64,000 nucleotides of DNA from Syntrophomonas sp. DTU018 (GTDB taxonomy: Bacteria > Bacillota > Syntrophomonadia > Syntrophomonadales > Syntrophomonadaceae). Made by a program: the position numbers and the translations under genes. The notes below the pieces were generated by a model, which saw only the letters and a list, made by a program, of their open reading frames with translations, was not told the origin of the DNA and did no database searches. The stretch covers positions 1,938 to 65,937 of the forward strand of contig LFSR01000006.1 in NCBI GenBank assembly GCA_001513155.1, written 5' to 3'. Of this stretch, positions 8,300-17,979 are shown one piece after another (position 1 is the first letter of the stretch; each line of letters begins with the position of its first letter).

Positions 8300-9239
8300 A
8301 TGGATACAGTCAGCTATCAGACTTTGTGTGTGGTTAATCCCAGGGCTGCCAATGGACGTACTCGCAAAGCCTGGAAAAAAAATAGAACGAACCTTGGCCA
8401 GCCGCCATATTAAGATAGATTCCCAATATACCAAAAGCCCTGGGGATGTCACCTTTATTACCCGGCAAGCTCTGCAGAGGGGGTATAACCGGATTGTATC
8501 CGTAGGCGGAGATGGGACTCTCAATGAAGTAGTAAATGGCTTCTTTGACGAAAACCAGCAACCGGTAAATCCGGAAAGCTGCTTGTCTTTTATTCCCATC
8601 GGCACTGGCGGGGATTTCGCCCGCATGTTTAATTTGCACCGGGATATCGACTCAATAATTCGCCTGCTCACCAAGCCCCAAATCCGTCCCTGTGATGTGG
8701 TGTTAGCCGCCTATACCGGCTGGAATGGCATGGAGGAACGGCGCTTTTTTATTAATGAAGCCGATGTGGGTCTGGGCAGCGCCACCGTTTACCGGGTAAA
8801 CAACAACAGCAAGGCCCTGGGAGGTTTCCTGTCCTTTTTCCTGGCCTTTTTATACACTATCTTCACCTACCGCAACCTGGATCTGGTCATTAAAGTGGAT
8901 GGTGAAACCAAGTACGAAGGCAAAACCGGCATCATAGTAGTAGGAAACGGCAGTTATTTCGGCGGCGGGGTGAAGGTTGCTCCCCACGCCCGGATTGACG
9001 ATGGACTTTTGGAAATAATACTGGCCAAGGACCTTAAGAAACGAGATTTGCTGGCTAATATAGTCAACATGTATAAAGGTACCCACCTGCATCATCCCCT
9101 GGTGGAAAGAATGGTCGGGCATCAGGTACAAATCCTGTCCGAGGGCGACATCCTGTTTGAAATGGATGGAGAGACTCCCGGACACGGCAACAGCGTCACT
9201 TTTGAAATAATTCCGGCCGCCATCAAGCTGCTGGTGTAA
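8300..9239 (+). CDS. Diacylglycerol/lipid kinase (DgkB/YegS type), frame broken in an A8 run
   Basis: Lipid kinase of the DAGK catalytic family, phosphorylating diacylglycerol or a similar lipid with ATP. The true start is ATG 8300 (after GGAGAGAGA), giving MDTVSYQTLCVVNPRAANGR, the usual N-terminus with the NPxAxxG motif. The frame then breaks in a run of eight A at 8375-8382; with seven A it continues as KKIERTLASRHIKID. The intact rest has VGGDGTLNEVVNG (nucleotide loop) and PIGTGGDFAR. Without correction only the frame from 8328 is open. About 312 residues if repaired, normal for the family. Sequencing error, decay or polymerase slippage could each explain it. Confidence 0.8.
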
Positions 9240-9254
9240 AAGAGAGGAATCGAT

Positions 9255-10691
9255 GTGAGCCCCTCACCTGCCCCCATATACTTAGCTCTTAATCAGTATA
9301 TCCAGGAGAATGTCCTGCGACTGCATATGCCCGGCCATGCGGGAATAGCCCCGGTTCTCCCCGATCCCTGGAAAAATTGGGCCCGGTTTGATGTTACCGA
9401 GGTACCCGGTCTGGATGACCTGCATCTCCCCGTTGGTATTATCAGAGAAGGAGAACGCCTGCTGGCGGAAGCTTTCGGAGCCCGGGAAAGCTTTTTCCTG
9501 GTTAATGGAGCTTCTTCCGGCATACATGCTCTTTTTCTCAGTCTGCCTGAGAAGGCCAAGGTCCTTATCCCCCGCCATGCCCACCGATCTTTCTTCGGAG
9601 GGATGGTGCTGTCGGGAGCACATCCGGTTTACCTGCCCGCGGAAATAGATCAGGAGACCGGCCTGTCCCTGTCTACCAGTGTGCAGGAGGTAGACAAGCT
9701 GCTCTCCCAGCAGGAAGTGGCAGCGGTTTTTTTAACCAGTCCTACTTTCTATGGAACCACCAGCAATATTGGGGAAATAGCTGCCGCAGCCCATAGCCGC
9801 AACATTACCCTTTTTGTGGATGAAGCTCATGGAACCCATTTCTATTTTCATCCCCGCTATCCTGCTCCCGCCCTTTCCGCAGGGGCAGATGCGGTGGTAC
9901 ACGGCATGCATAAAACCCTGCCGGTTTTTAACCAGGGGGGAGCCCTGCACCTGGGGCATGGATTCCCTTTTACGGAGAGGGTGAAAAAAGCTTTCAGCCT
10001 GGTTACTACTACCAGCCCTTCCTATCCCTTGCTGGCTTCTATGGATTTGGCCCGCCATTTTATGCAGGAACAGAGTGAGGAACTTTTGGAGAGGGCCCTG
10101 GACCTGGCCGAGGAATATCGCCAAAAAATCGATGCTTTGCCGGGATTCAGCTGTCCGGGAAACCGGCTGGTCAAAGCCGGGGTTACCGGAGTTGATCCCC
10201 TTAAAATTCTGATCCTGACCGATGCCATGGGTATCAGCGGTTTTGAACTGGGTTGTATCCTGCGCCGGCAGTACCATATTCAGGTGGAGATAGAAGGGGA
10301 TCACTATATACTGGCTATGATGTCCATGTTTCACCAGCCCAGTGACTGGGAAAGATTTTACCGGGCTCTGGAGGCTATTGCCAAGGATCAACGGCACTAT
10401 GCAGCGAATAGTAGATATATTAGGCCGGCACTGCCGCCGGCACCATTAGTAGTGAAATCGCCCCGGGAGGCATTTCAGAGCAACAGCCGGCGCGTACCCC
10501 TGGCCCAGGCCAGAGACCAGGTAGCGGCGGAAATAGTGGCAGTCTACCCGCCGGGCATTCCGGCTTTGCTGCCCGGGGAAATGATTACCGGGGATATATA
10601 TGATTATCTCTGCTATATACGCCAGATAGGAGCAAGGGTACAGGGGCCCCTGGACCACACCCTGGATACTATTGCCGTCCTGGAAATTTAG
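9255..10691 (+). CDS. Orn/Lys/Arg decarboxylase family protein (YaaO-like)
   Basis: 478-residue fold-type I PLP enzyme of the Orn/Lys/Arg decarboxylase major group, matching B. subtilis YaaO in length and position just before tmk. Visible active-site parts: HMPGHAG near residue 24, FVDEAHGTH (Asp189, His192) and HGMHKTL with Lys220 as the PLP-binding lysine. The C-terminal domain ends at the usual place. GTG 9255 follows AGAGAGGAATCGAT. It likely decarboxylates a basic amino acid to a polyamine precursor; the substrate cannot be told. Confidence 0.88.
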   Translation: MSPSPAPIYLALNQYIQENVLRLHMPGHAGIAPVLPDPWKNWARFDVTEVPGLDDLHLPVGIIREGERLLAEAFGARESFFLVNGASSGIHALFLSLPEKAKVLIPRHAHRSFFGGMVLSGAHPVYLPAEIDQETGLSLSTSVQEVDKLLSQQEVAAVFLTSPTFYGTTSNIGEIAAAAHSRNITLFVDEAHGTHFYFHPRYPAPALSAGADAVVHGMHKTLPVFNQGGALHLGHGFPFTERVKKAFSLVTTTSPSYPLLASMDLARHFMQEQSEELLERALDLAEEYRQKIDALPGFSCPGNRLVKAGVTGVDPLKILILTDAMGISGFELGCILRRQYHIQVEIEGDHYILAMMSMFHQPSDWERFYRALEAIAKDQRHYAANSRYIRPALPPAPLVVKSPREAFQSNSRRVPLAQARDQVAAEIVAVYPPGIPALLPGEMITGDIYDYLCYIRQIGARVQGPLDHTLDTIAVLEI

Positions 10692-10701
10692 GAGGAAGCT
10701 T

Positions 10702-11343
10702 ATGCTAAAAGGCATATTTATTAGTCTGGAAGGAGTAGACGGTTCCGGTAAAACCAGTTTGAAAAAAGAACTCCTTTGCCGACTGGATGCTTTTCATCCC
10801 CTGGGGCTGAGGGAACCTGGGGGAACCCCTATTTCCGAGAAGATCAGAAACCTGCTTTTGGATACTGCCAATGAGGACATGCAGGCGCGCACGGAAGCTT
10901 TCCTCTATGCAGCGGCTCGCTGCCAGCTGGTGGAGACCGTGATCCGACCGGCTCTGCAGGAAGGGAAGATGATTATAGCTGACCGCTACATAGATTCGAC
11001 TCTGGCCTATCAGGGTTATGGGCGAGGCTTGCCTTTGGATTTTTTGCAGCAGCTGAACCAGCTTTCTACCGGCGGCTTGAAACCTGACTTAACCTTGCTG
11101 CTGGATGTAGATCCCGCCGAAGGTGCCCGCCGGCGGGCCAAAGATACCCCGGACCGCTTGGAAAAAGCCGGGCTGTTGTTTCAAGAGCGGGTCCGGCAGG
11201 GATATTTACAGATAGCTCGGGAAGAACCCCAGCGGATACGCATTCTTGATGCCCATAAACCTCTGGGAACGGTAGTAGGGGATGCCCTGCGGGAAATCCA
11301 GCAGCTTTTGACAAAGAAAGGCTGGAATCAGCCAGGTAGCTGA
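10702..11343 (+). CDS. tmk: Thymidylate kinase
   Basis: Phosphorylates dTMP to dTDP with ATP for DNA synthesis. 213 residues, family length. P-loop GVDGSGKTS at 11-19, the TMP-binding DRYIDSTLAYQGYGRG segment and the LID-region RAKDTPDRLEK are visible. ATG 10702 follows AGGAGGAAGCTT. It starts 10 bases after the decarboxylase stop and is followed by yaaR and holB, the standard Firmicute order. Confidence 0.97.
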   Translation: MLKGIFISLEGVDGSGKTSLKKELLCRLDAFHPLGLREPGGTPISEKIRNLLLDTANEDMQARTEAFLYAAARCQLVETVIRPALQEGKMIIADRYIDSTLAYQGYGRGLPLDFLQQLNQLSTGGLKPDLTLLLDVDPAEGARRRAKDTPDRLEKAGLLFQERVRQGYLQIAREEPQRIRILDAHKPLGTVVGDALREIQQLLTKKGWNQPGS

Positions 11344-11367
11344 AGGGTATTTAAGGAGGCCTAGGGC

Positions 11368-11817
11368 GTGAAAATTGACCGGGACAAAAAAGAATGGGCT
11401 AAATATACCACCATAGGGGGGAAAACCAGCCGCGAAGTCCAGCGCCGTCCCGCAGCCAGTTTTGAGCAGGAACTGGCCCAGCATCACCAGAGCCAGGGGC
11501 ATATAAAAATGCAGGAGATTTTAAACCAGCTGGACCAGGTATCGGAGCGGCTGAAGCGGAGTTTAAACCTCACTGACCTGATGCTCTACAAGCGCCTGGT
11601 CAAGGATTTTCTGCGGGAGGCTGCCTCCCAGGCTTACCTGGTGAAACAGGAGCATGGCCGCAGTCGCAGGGGGCGAGCCTTGCTGGTAACTATTCAAACC
11701 GTGGACAAAGAAATAGAGCAAATGCTGGATGAATTTACCCGGCGTACCCCTGAACCCCTGGAGGTTTTAGAAACTCTGGACAAGATCCGGGGTATACTGG
11801 TTGACTTAATGGTATAG
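11368..11817 (+). CDS. yaaR: YaaR family protein (DUF327)
   Basis: 149 residues of the YaaR/DUF327 family, conserved between tmk and holB in sporulating Firmicutes; function unknown. It is almost wholly helical and charged (for example FEQELAQHHQ and LDQVSERLKRSLNLTDLMLYKR), without signal or membrane segments. GTG 11368 stands 9 bases after AAGGAGG. It is co-transcribed with holB, 19 bases away. Confidence 0.85.
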   Translation: MKIDRDKKEWAKYTTIGGKTSREVQRRPAASFEQELAQHHQSQGHIKMQEILNQLDQVSERLKRSLNLTDLMLYKRLVKDFLREAASQAYLVKQEHGRSRRGRALLVTIQTVDKEIEQMLDEFTRRTPEPLEVLETLDKIRGILVDLMV

Positions 11818-11836
11818 TAATATGAGGGAGGATTCC

Positions 11837-12838
11837 ATGGCAGACTTTGCTTGCATAGTAGGACAAGATCAAGCTGTAGCTTTGTTGCAGCGCAGTTTGG
11901 ACAGCGGCATAATAAGTCATGCTTATTTGTTCATGGGACCGCCCGGAGTGGGAAAGCAAATGACCGCCCAAGCTTTTGCCCGTTCCCTGCTGCAGCAGGA
12001 AGATCCTGGGGCTGAGGTTTATTTGCGGGAAGGAATCCATCCCGATCTGATGGAAATTAGCCTTCCTGAAAACCGCACCCGGATCAGTAAGGAACAGATC
12101 AGCCAGGAAATGATACCCTGGCTGGCGATGAAACCCTACCGGGCCAGGCATCGCATAGTTCTGATTCACGACAGCCACTTGATGAGCCTGGAAGCGGCCA
12201 ATGCTTTGCTGAAAACCCTGGAGGAACCACCTGAGTACGCCCTGATCATCCTGCTCAGCGATACTGCGGAAATACTGGAGACTATAGTATCCCGCTGCCA
12301 GTTAGTGCAGTTTTATCCCCTGGGAGTGGAAGCAATCCAATCGGTCCTGCTGAGCCGGGGAATTGAACCGGAAGTAGCTTCCCGGGCAGCGCGGCTCAGC
12401 CAGGGGAGTCTGGGAGAGGCTTTGCAGTTCTGCGAGGAACAGGACTGGCCGGGGCGCTGGCAGCAAGCGCTGTCTTTGCTGCAGGGTCTGAGCAGCGGGG
12501 AGCCCATCAAGGTATTTGAAGCAGCCTCCCTGATGGAAGAAGATTTGGAGTTGAACGTACGACTGGTGGAGACTATAATAAGAGATCGGCTAATTTTGCA
12601 ATACAGCGATCAGGATAATTTGCTGTTGTTTCCCGAAAACAAAGATCTTTACCGGCAGTTGCCCCCTTTGCATCCCGAACAGGTGCTGAGGGGATGGGAA
12701 CGGATCAATAGAATAAAGCGCTACAGCCGCTACCATGTGAATCGTTCCCTGATTGCCGTCAATATAGCCTATGAATGGCTGCACTTGCTGCAGCCCCAGG
12801 TGTCCCCCGGCCAGGGGGCCCATGGGCAAAGGAGGTAA
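11837..12838 (+). CDS. holB: DNA polymerase III subunit delta prime
   Basis: Clamp-loader subunit of the replicative polymerase. 333 residues from ATG 11837, chosen because AGGGAGG precedes it; the upstream ATG 11822 has no ribosome site. The AAA+ ATP-loop is GPPGVGKQ near residue 35, the acidic region is VLIHDSHLMS, and LLKTLEEPPE with SRCQ (arginine finger region) follows. The zinc-ribbon cysteines seen in some relatives are not evident. It overlaps nothing and is 5 bases from yaaT. Confidence 0.95.
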   Translation: MADFACIVGQDQAVALLQRSLDSGIISHAYLFMGPPGVGKQMTAQAFARSLLQQEDPGAEVYLREGIHPDLMEISLPENRTRISKEQISQEMIPWLAMKPYRARHRIVLIHDSHLMSLEAANALLKTLEEPPEYALIILLSDTAEILETIVSRCQLVQFYPLGVEAIQSVLLSRGIEPEVASRAARLSQGSLGEALQFCEEQDWPGRWQQALSLLQGLSSGEPIKVFEAASLMEEDLELNVRLVETIIRDRLILQYSDQDNLLLFPENKDLYRQLPPLHPEQVLRGWERINRIKRYSRYHVNRSLIAVNIAYEWLHLLQPQVSPGQGAHGQRR

Positions 12839-12843
12839 AAATA

Positions 12844-13560
12844 GTGGCCTGGGTTGCAGGAATACGTTTCCGACCTGCTGGGAAAATATACTATTTCGAG
12901 TGTGAGGATATTGATTTAAACCCCGGAGATGGAGTGATTGTTGAGACCATCCGGGGCATAGAGTTCGGCACGGTAGTTATCGGCAAAAAGGAACTGCCCG
13001 AAGAGGAACTGGTGTTACCCTTAAAACCAGTAATTCGCAAAGCCACCCCGGAAGACATTAAGGTCCACCAGAGCAACAAGGCTAAAGAAAAAGAGGCTCT
13101 GGAAATATGCAAGCAAAAAGTTCGCGAGCATGAACTGCCCATGCGCTTGATTGATGTAGAATATACCTTTGATATGGGTAAGATAATATTCTATTTTACC
13201 GCGGAAGGGCGAGTGGATTTCCGGGAGCTGGTCAAAGATCTGGCCGCCATTTTCAAGACTCGTATCGAGCTGCGCCAGATCGGGGTGCGGGATGAAGCCA
13301 AAATGCTGGGCGGAATCGGACCCTGCGGCCGGGTTTTATGCTGCCATAACTTCCTGGGAGAATTTGAGCCCGTTTCCATACGCATGGCCAAGGAACAGAA
13401 CTTGTCCCTCAATCCCACCAAAATATCCGGTATATGCGGCCGCCTGATGTGCTGCCTGAAGTACGAATCGGAATTATATGATACCAAGGGGCAGGAGGGT
13501 TGTAGGTGTGGAGAAGACTGTCCGGGAATTGAAGATGCTTTTGAGGGAGATGATTATTGA
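12844..13560 (+). CDS. yaaT: PSP1 domain protein YaaT (RicT)
   Basis: 238 residues. In B. subtilis YaaT/RicT works with YlbF and YmcA in a [4Fe-4S] complex that steers RNase Y and affects Spo0A phosphorylation. The PSP1 domain starts at [13 protein letters not shown] and includes [21 protein letters not shown] and a C-terminal [10 protein letters not shown]; these cysteines fit cluster binding. GTG 12844 follows AAAGGAGG by nine bases. Its last 53 bases overlap yabA in another frame. Confidence 0.93.
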   Translation: MAWVAGIRFRPAGKIYYFECEDIDLNPGDGVIVETIRGIEFGTVVIGKKELPEEELVLPLKPVIRKATPEDIKVHQSNKAKEKEALEICKQKVREHELPMRLIDVEYTFDMGKIIFYFTAEGRVDFRELVKDLAAIFKTRIELRQIGVRDEAKMLGGIGPCGRVLCCHNFLGEFEPVSIRMAKEQNLSLNPTKISGICGRLMCCLKYESELYDTKGQEGCRCGEDCPGIEDAFEGDDY

Positions 13561-13786
13561 ACTGGGTGAATTAAAGGAACGGGTTGCTCACCTGGAAAGA
13601 GAAGTAGCCCGGCTGCAAGCCCCTGCTCCGGAGATTGACCGGGTTACCCAAATCGGTATTCAGGGAGAAGGCTATGAGAATTTAGGCCGCCTGTACCGGG
13701 AGGGTTATCATATCTGCAGCTATTCCTTCGGCCAGCAGCGCCATGAAGACTGCTTGTTTTGTGTAGCCCAGCTGGAAAAGGAGTGA
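13508..13786 (+). CDS. yabA: Replication initiation control protein YabA
   Basis: 92 residues. YabA binds DnaA and DnaN to restrain initiation. An N-terminal leucine-rich coiled coil ([19 protein letters not shown]) is followed by a linker and the zinc C-terminal domain [17 protein letters not shown] ... EDCLFC; the family ligands H and three C are kept. GTG 13508 stands 9 bases after AGGAGG, inside the end of yaaT. Adjacent to holB and yaaT as in Bacillus. Confidence 0.92.
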   Translation: MEKTVRELKMLLREMIIELGELKERVAHLEREVARLQAPAPEIDRVTQIGIQGEGYENLGRLYREGYHICSYSFGQQRHEDCLFCVAQLEKE

Positions 13787-13811
13787 CCGGAAGCTGGAAC
13801 GACTGCCCCAT

Positions 13812-14567
13812 TTGCCCGGCGATGAAAGCTGGGATGATCTGATCCTGGGAGGATTAAAAATAATTCAGCCCCGCGGGGGCTACCGCTTTTCTATAGATTC
13901 AGTCCTGTTAGCCCATTTCCCCGCTCTATATGATGGCATGCAGGTATTTGATTTGGGAACCGGCAGCGGAGTTATAGCTCTGCTGCTGGCTTATCGTCAT
14001 AAGGGGATTCATATTACCGGCCTGGAAATTCAAGAACAGATGGTGGACCGGGCCCGGCGCAGCGTGCAGTACAATAAGCTGGAGGAGCAGATAACCATTC
14101 TGCAGGCGGATATAAATCAGATCACCCACTGCTGGACCAAAGCCCAGGCGGATTTGGTAGTGTGCAACCCGCCTTTTTGGAAAAAGGGACAGGGTAAAAT
14201 CAGCCGGGATTCCGAGCAGGCCATAGCCCGGCATGAGCTGAAGGTTACCCTGCCGGCCATTGTGCAGGCCAGCGCTCATTTGCTGAAGACCGGCGGGCGC
14301 CTGGCCATGATCCTGCCTGCCCGCCGTTTGTGCGAAATCTTGGCGGAACTGGCCGCCGCCGGATTGAATCCGGTGCGCCTGCGTATGGTTCATCCCACCA
14401 TAGAACGGGAAGCAGGGCATTTCCTGATAGAAGCCGGCAAGGGCACCCGGCAAGAATTTACCGTGCTGCCTCCCCTGATTGTCTACCAGAGCCCAGGGGT
14501 GTACAGCCCGGAAATACAGCGCCTTTATGAACAGCCTCCCGGGGAGGAGGGGAGCCAGAATGGCTGA
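13812..14567 (+). CDS. tRNA1(Val) (adenine37-N6)-methyltransferase-like, YabB
   Basis: 251 residues (start uncertain) of the YabB/TrmN6 class. SAM site DLGTGSGVIALLLA and the N6-adenine catalytic motif NPPFW (near residue 115) are clear. The nearest standard start is TTG 13812; the frame is open further upstream (KLERLPHLPGDESW) and AAAAGGAG at 13776-13783 would suit a non-standard CTG at 13794. It lies between yabA and rsmI as in B. subtilis; the GIY-YIG gene yazA normally here is absent. Confidence 0.88.
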   Translation: MPGDESWDDLILGGLKIIQPRGGYRFSIDSVLLAHFPALYDGMQVFDLGTGSGVIALLLAYRHKGIHITGLEIQEQMVDRARRSVQYNKLEEQITILQADINQITHCWTKAQADLVVCNPPFWKKGQGKISRDSEQAIARHELKVTLPAIVQASAHLLKTGGRLAMILPARRLCEILAELAAAGLNPVRLRMVHPTIEREAGHFLIEAGKGTRQEFTVLPPLIVYQSPGVYSPEIQRLYEQPPGEEGSQNG

Positions 14568-15411
14568 AACCGGCATACTCTATATTTGCGCAACCCCCAT
14601 AGGCAATCTGGAAGATGTTAGCATCCGCCTGCTGAAAACCCTGCGCCAGGTGGATCTGATTGCCTGTGAAGATACCCGCCATACCTTGAAGCTTCTCAAC
14701 CGCTATAAAATCCATAAACCCCTGACCAGTTACCACCAGCACAGTGGCCTGGCGAAAGAAGATCTTATTTTGCAGGAACTGGCAGCAGGCAAAAGGGTGG
14801 CTCTGGTTTCCGATGCAGGCATGCCGGCTATTTCTGATCCCGGGGCTGAGCTGGTGCGCCGGGCTTTGGAAGCTGGAATAAAGGTGGAAGCTATCCCGGG
14901 GCCGTCGGCTCTGATTACCGCTCTGGCTTTGTCGGGACTGGATACCCAGAGTTTCATTTTTGTGGGTTTTCTGCCGGCCAAAGGTAAGCAGCGCCGGGAA
15001 GTGCTCAGCAGTCTGGCTGATCAACCCCGCACCATGATTTTCTATGAAGCCCCCCACCGGCTGCTTAAAACTCTGGCTGATATGGAGGAACTGCTGGGGG
15101 GAGAACGCCCTATTGCTGTAGCCCGGGAATTGACCAAGACTTTTGAGGAAATAAAGCGGTGCAGTATCAGGGAAGCAGCCGCCTATTTCCGGGAACATGA
15201 ACCCAGGGGCGAATTCACCCTGGTGGTGGCAGGGCAATCACCCCAAACCCCCGCTGCGGATATGGAACAGATTGCCCGGGAGGTTAAGCAACTGGTAGAT
15301 CAGGGAATGGATAAAAAGGAGGCCTTCAAAAAGAAGGCCCGCCAATACGGAATACGTAAGTCTGACATATATAATTACTATTTAGAACACTATGATCACT
15401 TGCCAGATTAA
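14560..15411 (+). CDS. rsmI: 16S rRNA (cytidine1402-2'-O)-methyltransferase
   Basis: 283 residues, tetrapyrrole-methylase fold enzyme that 2'-O-methylates C1402 in the ribosomal P site. It begins MAETGILYICATPIGNLEDVS with the P-x-G-N-L-E-D signature, then CEDTRHTLKLL, LVSDAGMPAISDPG and IPGPSALITALALSG. The C-terminal extension carries KKEAFKKKARQYGI. ATG 14560 follows GGGGAGGAGGGG and overlaps yabB by 8 bases. Its stop codon overlaps that of convergent abrB. Confidence 0.96.
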   Translation: MAETGILYICATPIGNLEDVSIRLLKTLRQVDLIACEDTRHTLKLLNRYKIHKPLTSYHQHSGLAKEDLILQELAAGKRVALVSDAGMPAISDPGAELVRRALEAGIKVEAIPGPSALITALALSGLDTQSFIFVGFLPAKGKQRREVLSSLADQPRTMIFYEAPHRLLKTLADMEELLGGERPIAVARELTKTFEEIKRCSIREAAAYFREHEPRGEFTLVVAGQSPQTPAADMEQIAREVKQLVDQGMDKKEAFKKKARQYGIRKSDIYNYYLEHYDHLPD

Positions 15412-15659
15412 CCTACTTGCTTCCCGAGTTCGGTCAGGCAACTTCTGCAAATGTTTTTACCTTTGTAATTGAAGACTTCCTCCGCATTGCCGCAGAATAT
15501 GCAAGCGGGCTCGTATTTACGCAGGATAATTTTTTCATTGTCTACATAGATTTCCAGGGCATCTTTCTCCTCTATCCCCATTGTTCGCCTTAATTCGATA
15601 GGAATTACTATACGTCCTAGCTCATCAACCTTCCTTACTACACCAGTCGACTTCATCAT
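15408..15659 (-). CDS. abrB: AbrB/MazE-like transition-state regulator
   Basis: 83-residue DNA-binding protein. The N-terminal half (KSTGVVRKVDELGRIVIPIE to LRKYEP) is the AbrB swapped-hairpin domain, nearly the Bacillus sequence, so it probably represses post-exponential genes. Unlike B. subtilis AbrB, the C-terminal part has C53xxC56 and C71xxC74, a probable zinc knuckle as in many clostridial forms. ATG 15659 follows AAAGGAGGA. A weak promoter (TTGTTG, 17-18 bases, TTATAA) lies near 15680-15710. It is divergent from metG. Confidence 0.93.
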   Translation of the reverse strand: MMKSTGVVRKVDELGRIVIPIELRRTMGIEEKDALEIYVDNEKIILRKYEPACIFCGNAEEVFNYKGKNICRSCLTELGKQVG

Positions 15660-16011
15660 TTGCTACAGTCCTCCTTTGTTTATAAAAAATGCCATTTCTC
15701 ACAACAAACTATACCAACACTGGCAGAAATAGTCAAGTAATTTTCAACATATAAAGACAAAAATTTGGTTAGTAATGGTTAACCAGGAAGATTTAATGAC
15801 TTGATTCAGCAAATAACGATTCCTTAAAGCCGTTTTAGGCAAAAAAAACCAGATACCTCCGGCTTGGAAAGCTGGAATTTATACCTGTCACTAATGAAAA
15901 AAGGATATCCAGGGTAAGATGTGGTAAACTATACCTGTTACCTGCCGCCAGCCCGAAGTCCCGGGCTGGAAGCCAAAAGATACGGTACAGATTCTCAAGG
16001 AGGGCATTTAT
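15660..16011. other. abrB-metG divergent spacer
   Basis: 352 bases without a gene. It contains the abrB promoter region near 15680-15710 and, towards metG, small hairpins (CAGCCCGAAGTCCCGGGCTG near 15947). I see no T-box specifier or antiterminator motif. The metG ribosome site is AAGGAGGGCA at about 15998. Confidence 0.5.
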
Positions 16012-17955
16012 ATGAACCAGTCCAAGACTTATTACATTACTACTCCTATTTATTATCCCAGTGATAATCTGCATATCGGGCATGCCTATACCACCGTAGC
16101 TGCAGATTGCTTGGCCCGGTTTAAGCGAATGCAGGGTTATGACGTATTCTATCTGACTGGCACTGATGAACACGGGCAGAAAATCGAAAAGGTAGCCCGG
16201 GAAAATAATAAAGATCCTAAGTCTTATGTGGATGCCATTGTGGCCAACATTAAAGAACTGTGGAAAACTATGCTGATCACCAATAATGATTTTATCCGCA
16301 CCACGGAACCGCGCCATGAAAAAGTGGTGCAGACGCTGTTTCAGAAGGTTTATGACAAGGGGGACATCTATCTGTCCAAATATGAGGGCTGGTATTGCAC
16401 CCCCTGCGAAACCTTTTTTACCGAAAGGCAGCTGGTGGATGGCAAATGTCCCGACTGCGGCCGGGAGGTAGAACTGCTCCAGGAAGAAAGTTATTTCTTC
16501 AAAATGGGCAAATATGCACCCCGTCTGCTGGAACATATTGAAGCTCATCCTGATTTTATTCAGCCAGAATCCCGGCGCAATGAGGTAATCAATTTCATTA
16601 AATCGGGACTGGAAGACCTGTGTGTGTCCCGGACCACTTTCCAATGGGGAGTACCTGTGCCCATGAACCAGAAGCATGTGGTCTATGTCTGGTTTGATGC
16701 CCTGGTAAATTACCTGAGCGCTATTGGCTACCTGGACAATCCGGAACAGTTTAACCGCTACTGGCCGGCGGATGTGCACCTGATGGCCAAGGACATCCTG
16801 CGCTTTCATGCCATTATCTGGCCTACCCTGCTGATGGCCATGGACCTGCCCTTGCCCAAGAAAGTCTTTGCCCACGGCTGGATTATGCTGGAAGGGGGCA
16901 AGATGTCCAAGTCCAAGGGAAATGTAATTGATCCCCGGGTGCTGGTGGATAAATACGGAGTAGATGCTATCCGCTACTACCTGGTCAAAGAACTGAATTA
17001 TGGCCAGGACGGCTTCTATTCGGAAGAAGCTCTGGTTAACCGTATCAATTTTGATTTGGCCAATGATCTGGGCAACCTGATCAGCCGCACCGCAGCCATG
17101 ATTATTCGCTATTTTGATGGACAGATACCTGCTCCGGGACAGGCCGCAGCAGTGGATGAGGAGCTCAAGCAGGCCGCCTCCCGGGCTTATGAAGAAGCCA
17201 CCCGCCAGTTGGACAGGCTGGACTTCAATGCCTACATAAATGGAGTAATGCGCCTGGTGGGCCGGGCTAACAAGTATATTGACGAAACCGAGCCCTGGGT
17301 CCTGGCGAAAGATCCCCAGCAGCACCAGCGCCTGGCTACGGTTATGTACAATTTGGCTGAATGCATACGGATAGCGGTGATCATGCTTACTCCCACCATG
17401 CCGACCCTGGCTCAGAGGGTAAATGAACAGATTAAATTCTGGGAAGATGTTTCCGCCCTGACCTGGGAGGAAGCAGGCCAATGGGGTCTGGTCCGCACCG
17501 GTACTCCGGTGCAAAAAGGAGAAGTGTTGTTCCCGCGCATTGATATGAAAAAGGAGGACACAGCCGTGAATGAATCAGTGAATCAGGAAAAACCAGCTGT
17601 CGCCGAGAAGACGGAGGAAAAGAAAGAGAATGAGTATATTACCATAGATGATTTTGCCCGCATGGATTTGCGGGTAGCGGAAGTAATATCCTGCGAGAAG
17701 ATGCCCAAAGCCGACAAGCTGCTGGTACTAAGGTTAAAGGTAGGGGACAGCGAGCGTACCGTCGTATCCGGTATCGCCCAGTATTATCAACCCGAAGATT
17801 TGATCGGCAAAAAGGTGGTTTTGGTGGCTAACCTGAAGCCCACCAAGCTGCGGGGCACCCTGTCAGAAGGAATGATACTGGCCGCCTCCGATGATGAACG
17901 GGTGGAAGTGCTGATGGTTCATTCCGAGATCCCCTCTGGCAGCCGGGTTAAATAA
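16012..17955 (+). CDS. metG: Methionyl-tRNA synthetase
   Basis: Charges tRNA-Met. 647 residues, class I synthetase: HIGH at 21-24, a CP-domain zinc knuckle with C129xxC132 and C146xxC149, and KMSKS at 297-301. The anticodon-binding helices follow, then a charged linker (about 515-545) and a C-terminal tRNA-binding (EMAP/Trbp111) domain beginning near FARMDLRVAEVISCEKM. ATG 16012 after AAGGAGG. It is followed 24 bases later by tatD, the conserved metS-yabD order. Confidence 0.98.
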   Translation: MNQSKTYYITTPIYYPSDNLHIGHAYTTVAADCLARFKRMQGYDVFYLTGTDEHGQKIEKVARENNKDPKSYVDAIVANIKELWKTMLITNNDFIRTTEPRHEKVVQTLFQKVYDKGDIYLSKYEGWYCTPCETFFTERQLVDGKCPDCGREVELLQEESYFFKMGKYAPRLLEHIEAHPDFIQPESRRNEVINFIKSGLEDLCVSRTTFQWGVPVPMNQKHVVYVWFDALVNYLSAIGYLDNPEQFNRYWPADVHLMAKDILRFHAIIWPTLLMAMDLPLPKKVFAHGWIMLEGGKMSKSKGNVIDPRVLVDKYGVDAIRYYLVKELNYGQDGFYSEEALVNRINFDLANDLGNLISRTAAMIIRYFDGQIPAPGQAAAVDEELKQAASRAYEEATRQLDRLDFNAYINGVMRLVGRANKYIDETEPWVLAKDPQQHQRLATVMYNLAECIRIAVIMLTPTMPTLAQRVNEQIKFWEDVSALTWEEAGQWGLVRTGTPVQKGEVLFPRIDMKKEDTAVNESVNQEKPAVAEKTEEKKENEYITIDDFARMDLRVAEVISCEKMPKADKLLVLRLKVGDSERTVVSGIAQYYQPEDLIGKKVVLVANLKPTKLRGTLSEGMILAASDDERVEVLMVHSEIPSGSRVK

Positions 17956-17979
17956 GGGGCTATAACCAGGAGGATAGTC

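Noticed and set aside
15900-16011. T-box leader before metG
   Set aside because: No TGGNACCGCG box or terminator/antiterminator pair is visible.
15835-17514. 559-codon open frame antisense to metG
   Set aside because: It mirrors metG codon structure, has no ribosome site at its start and no recognisable domain; metG is certain.
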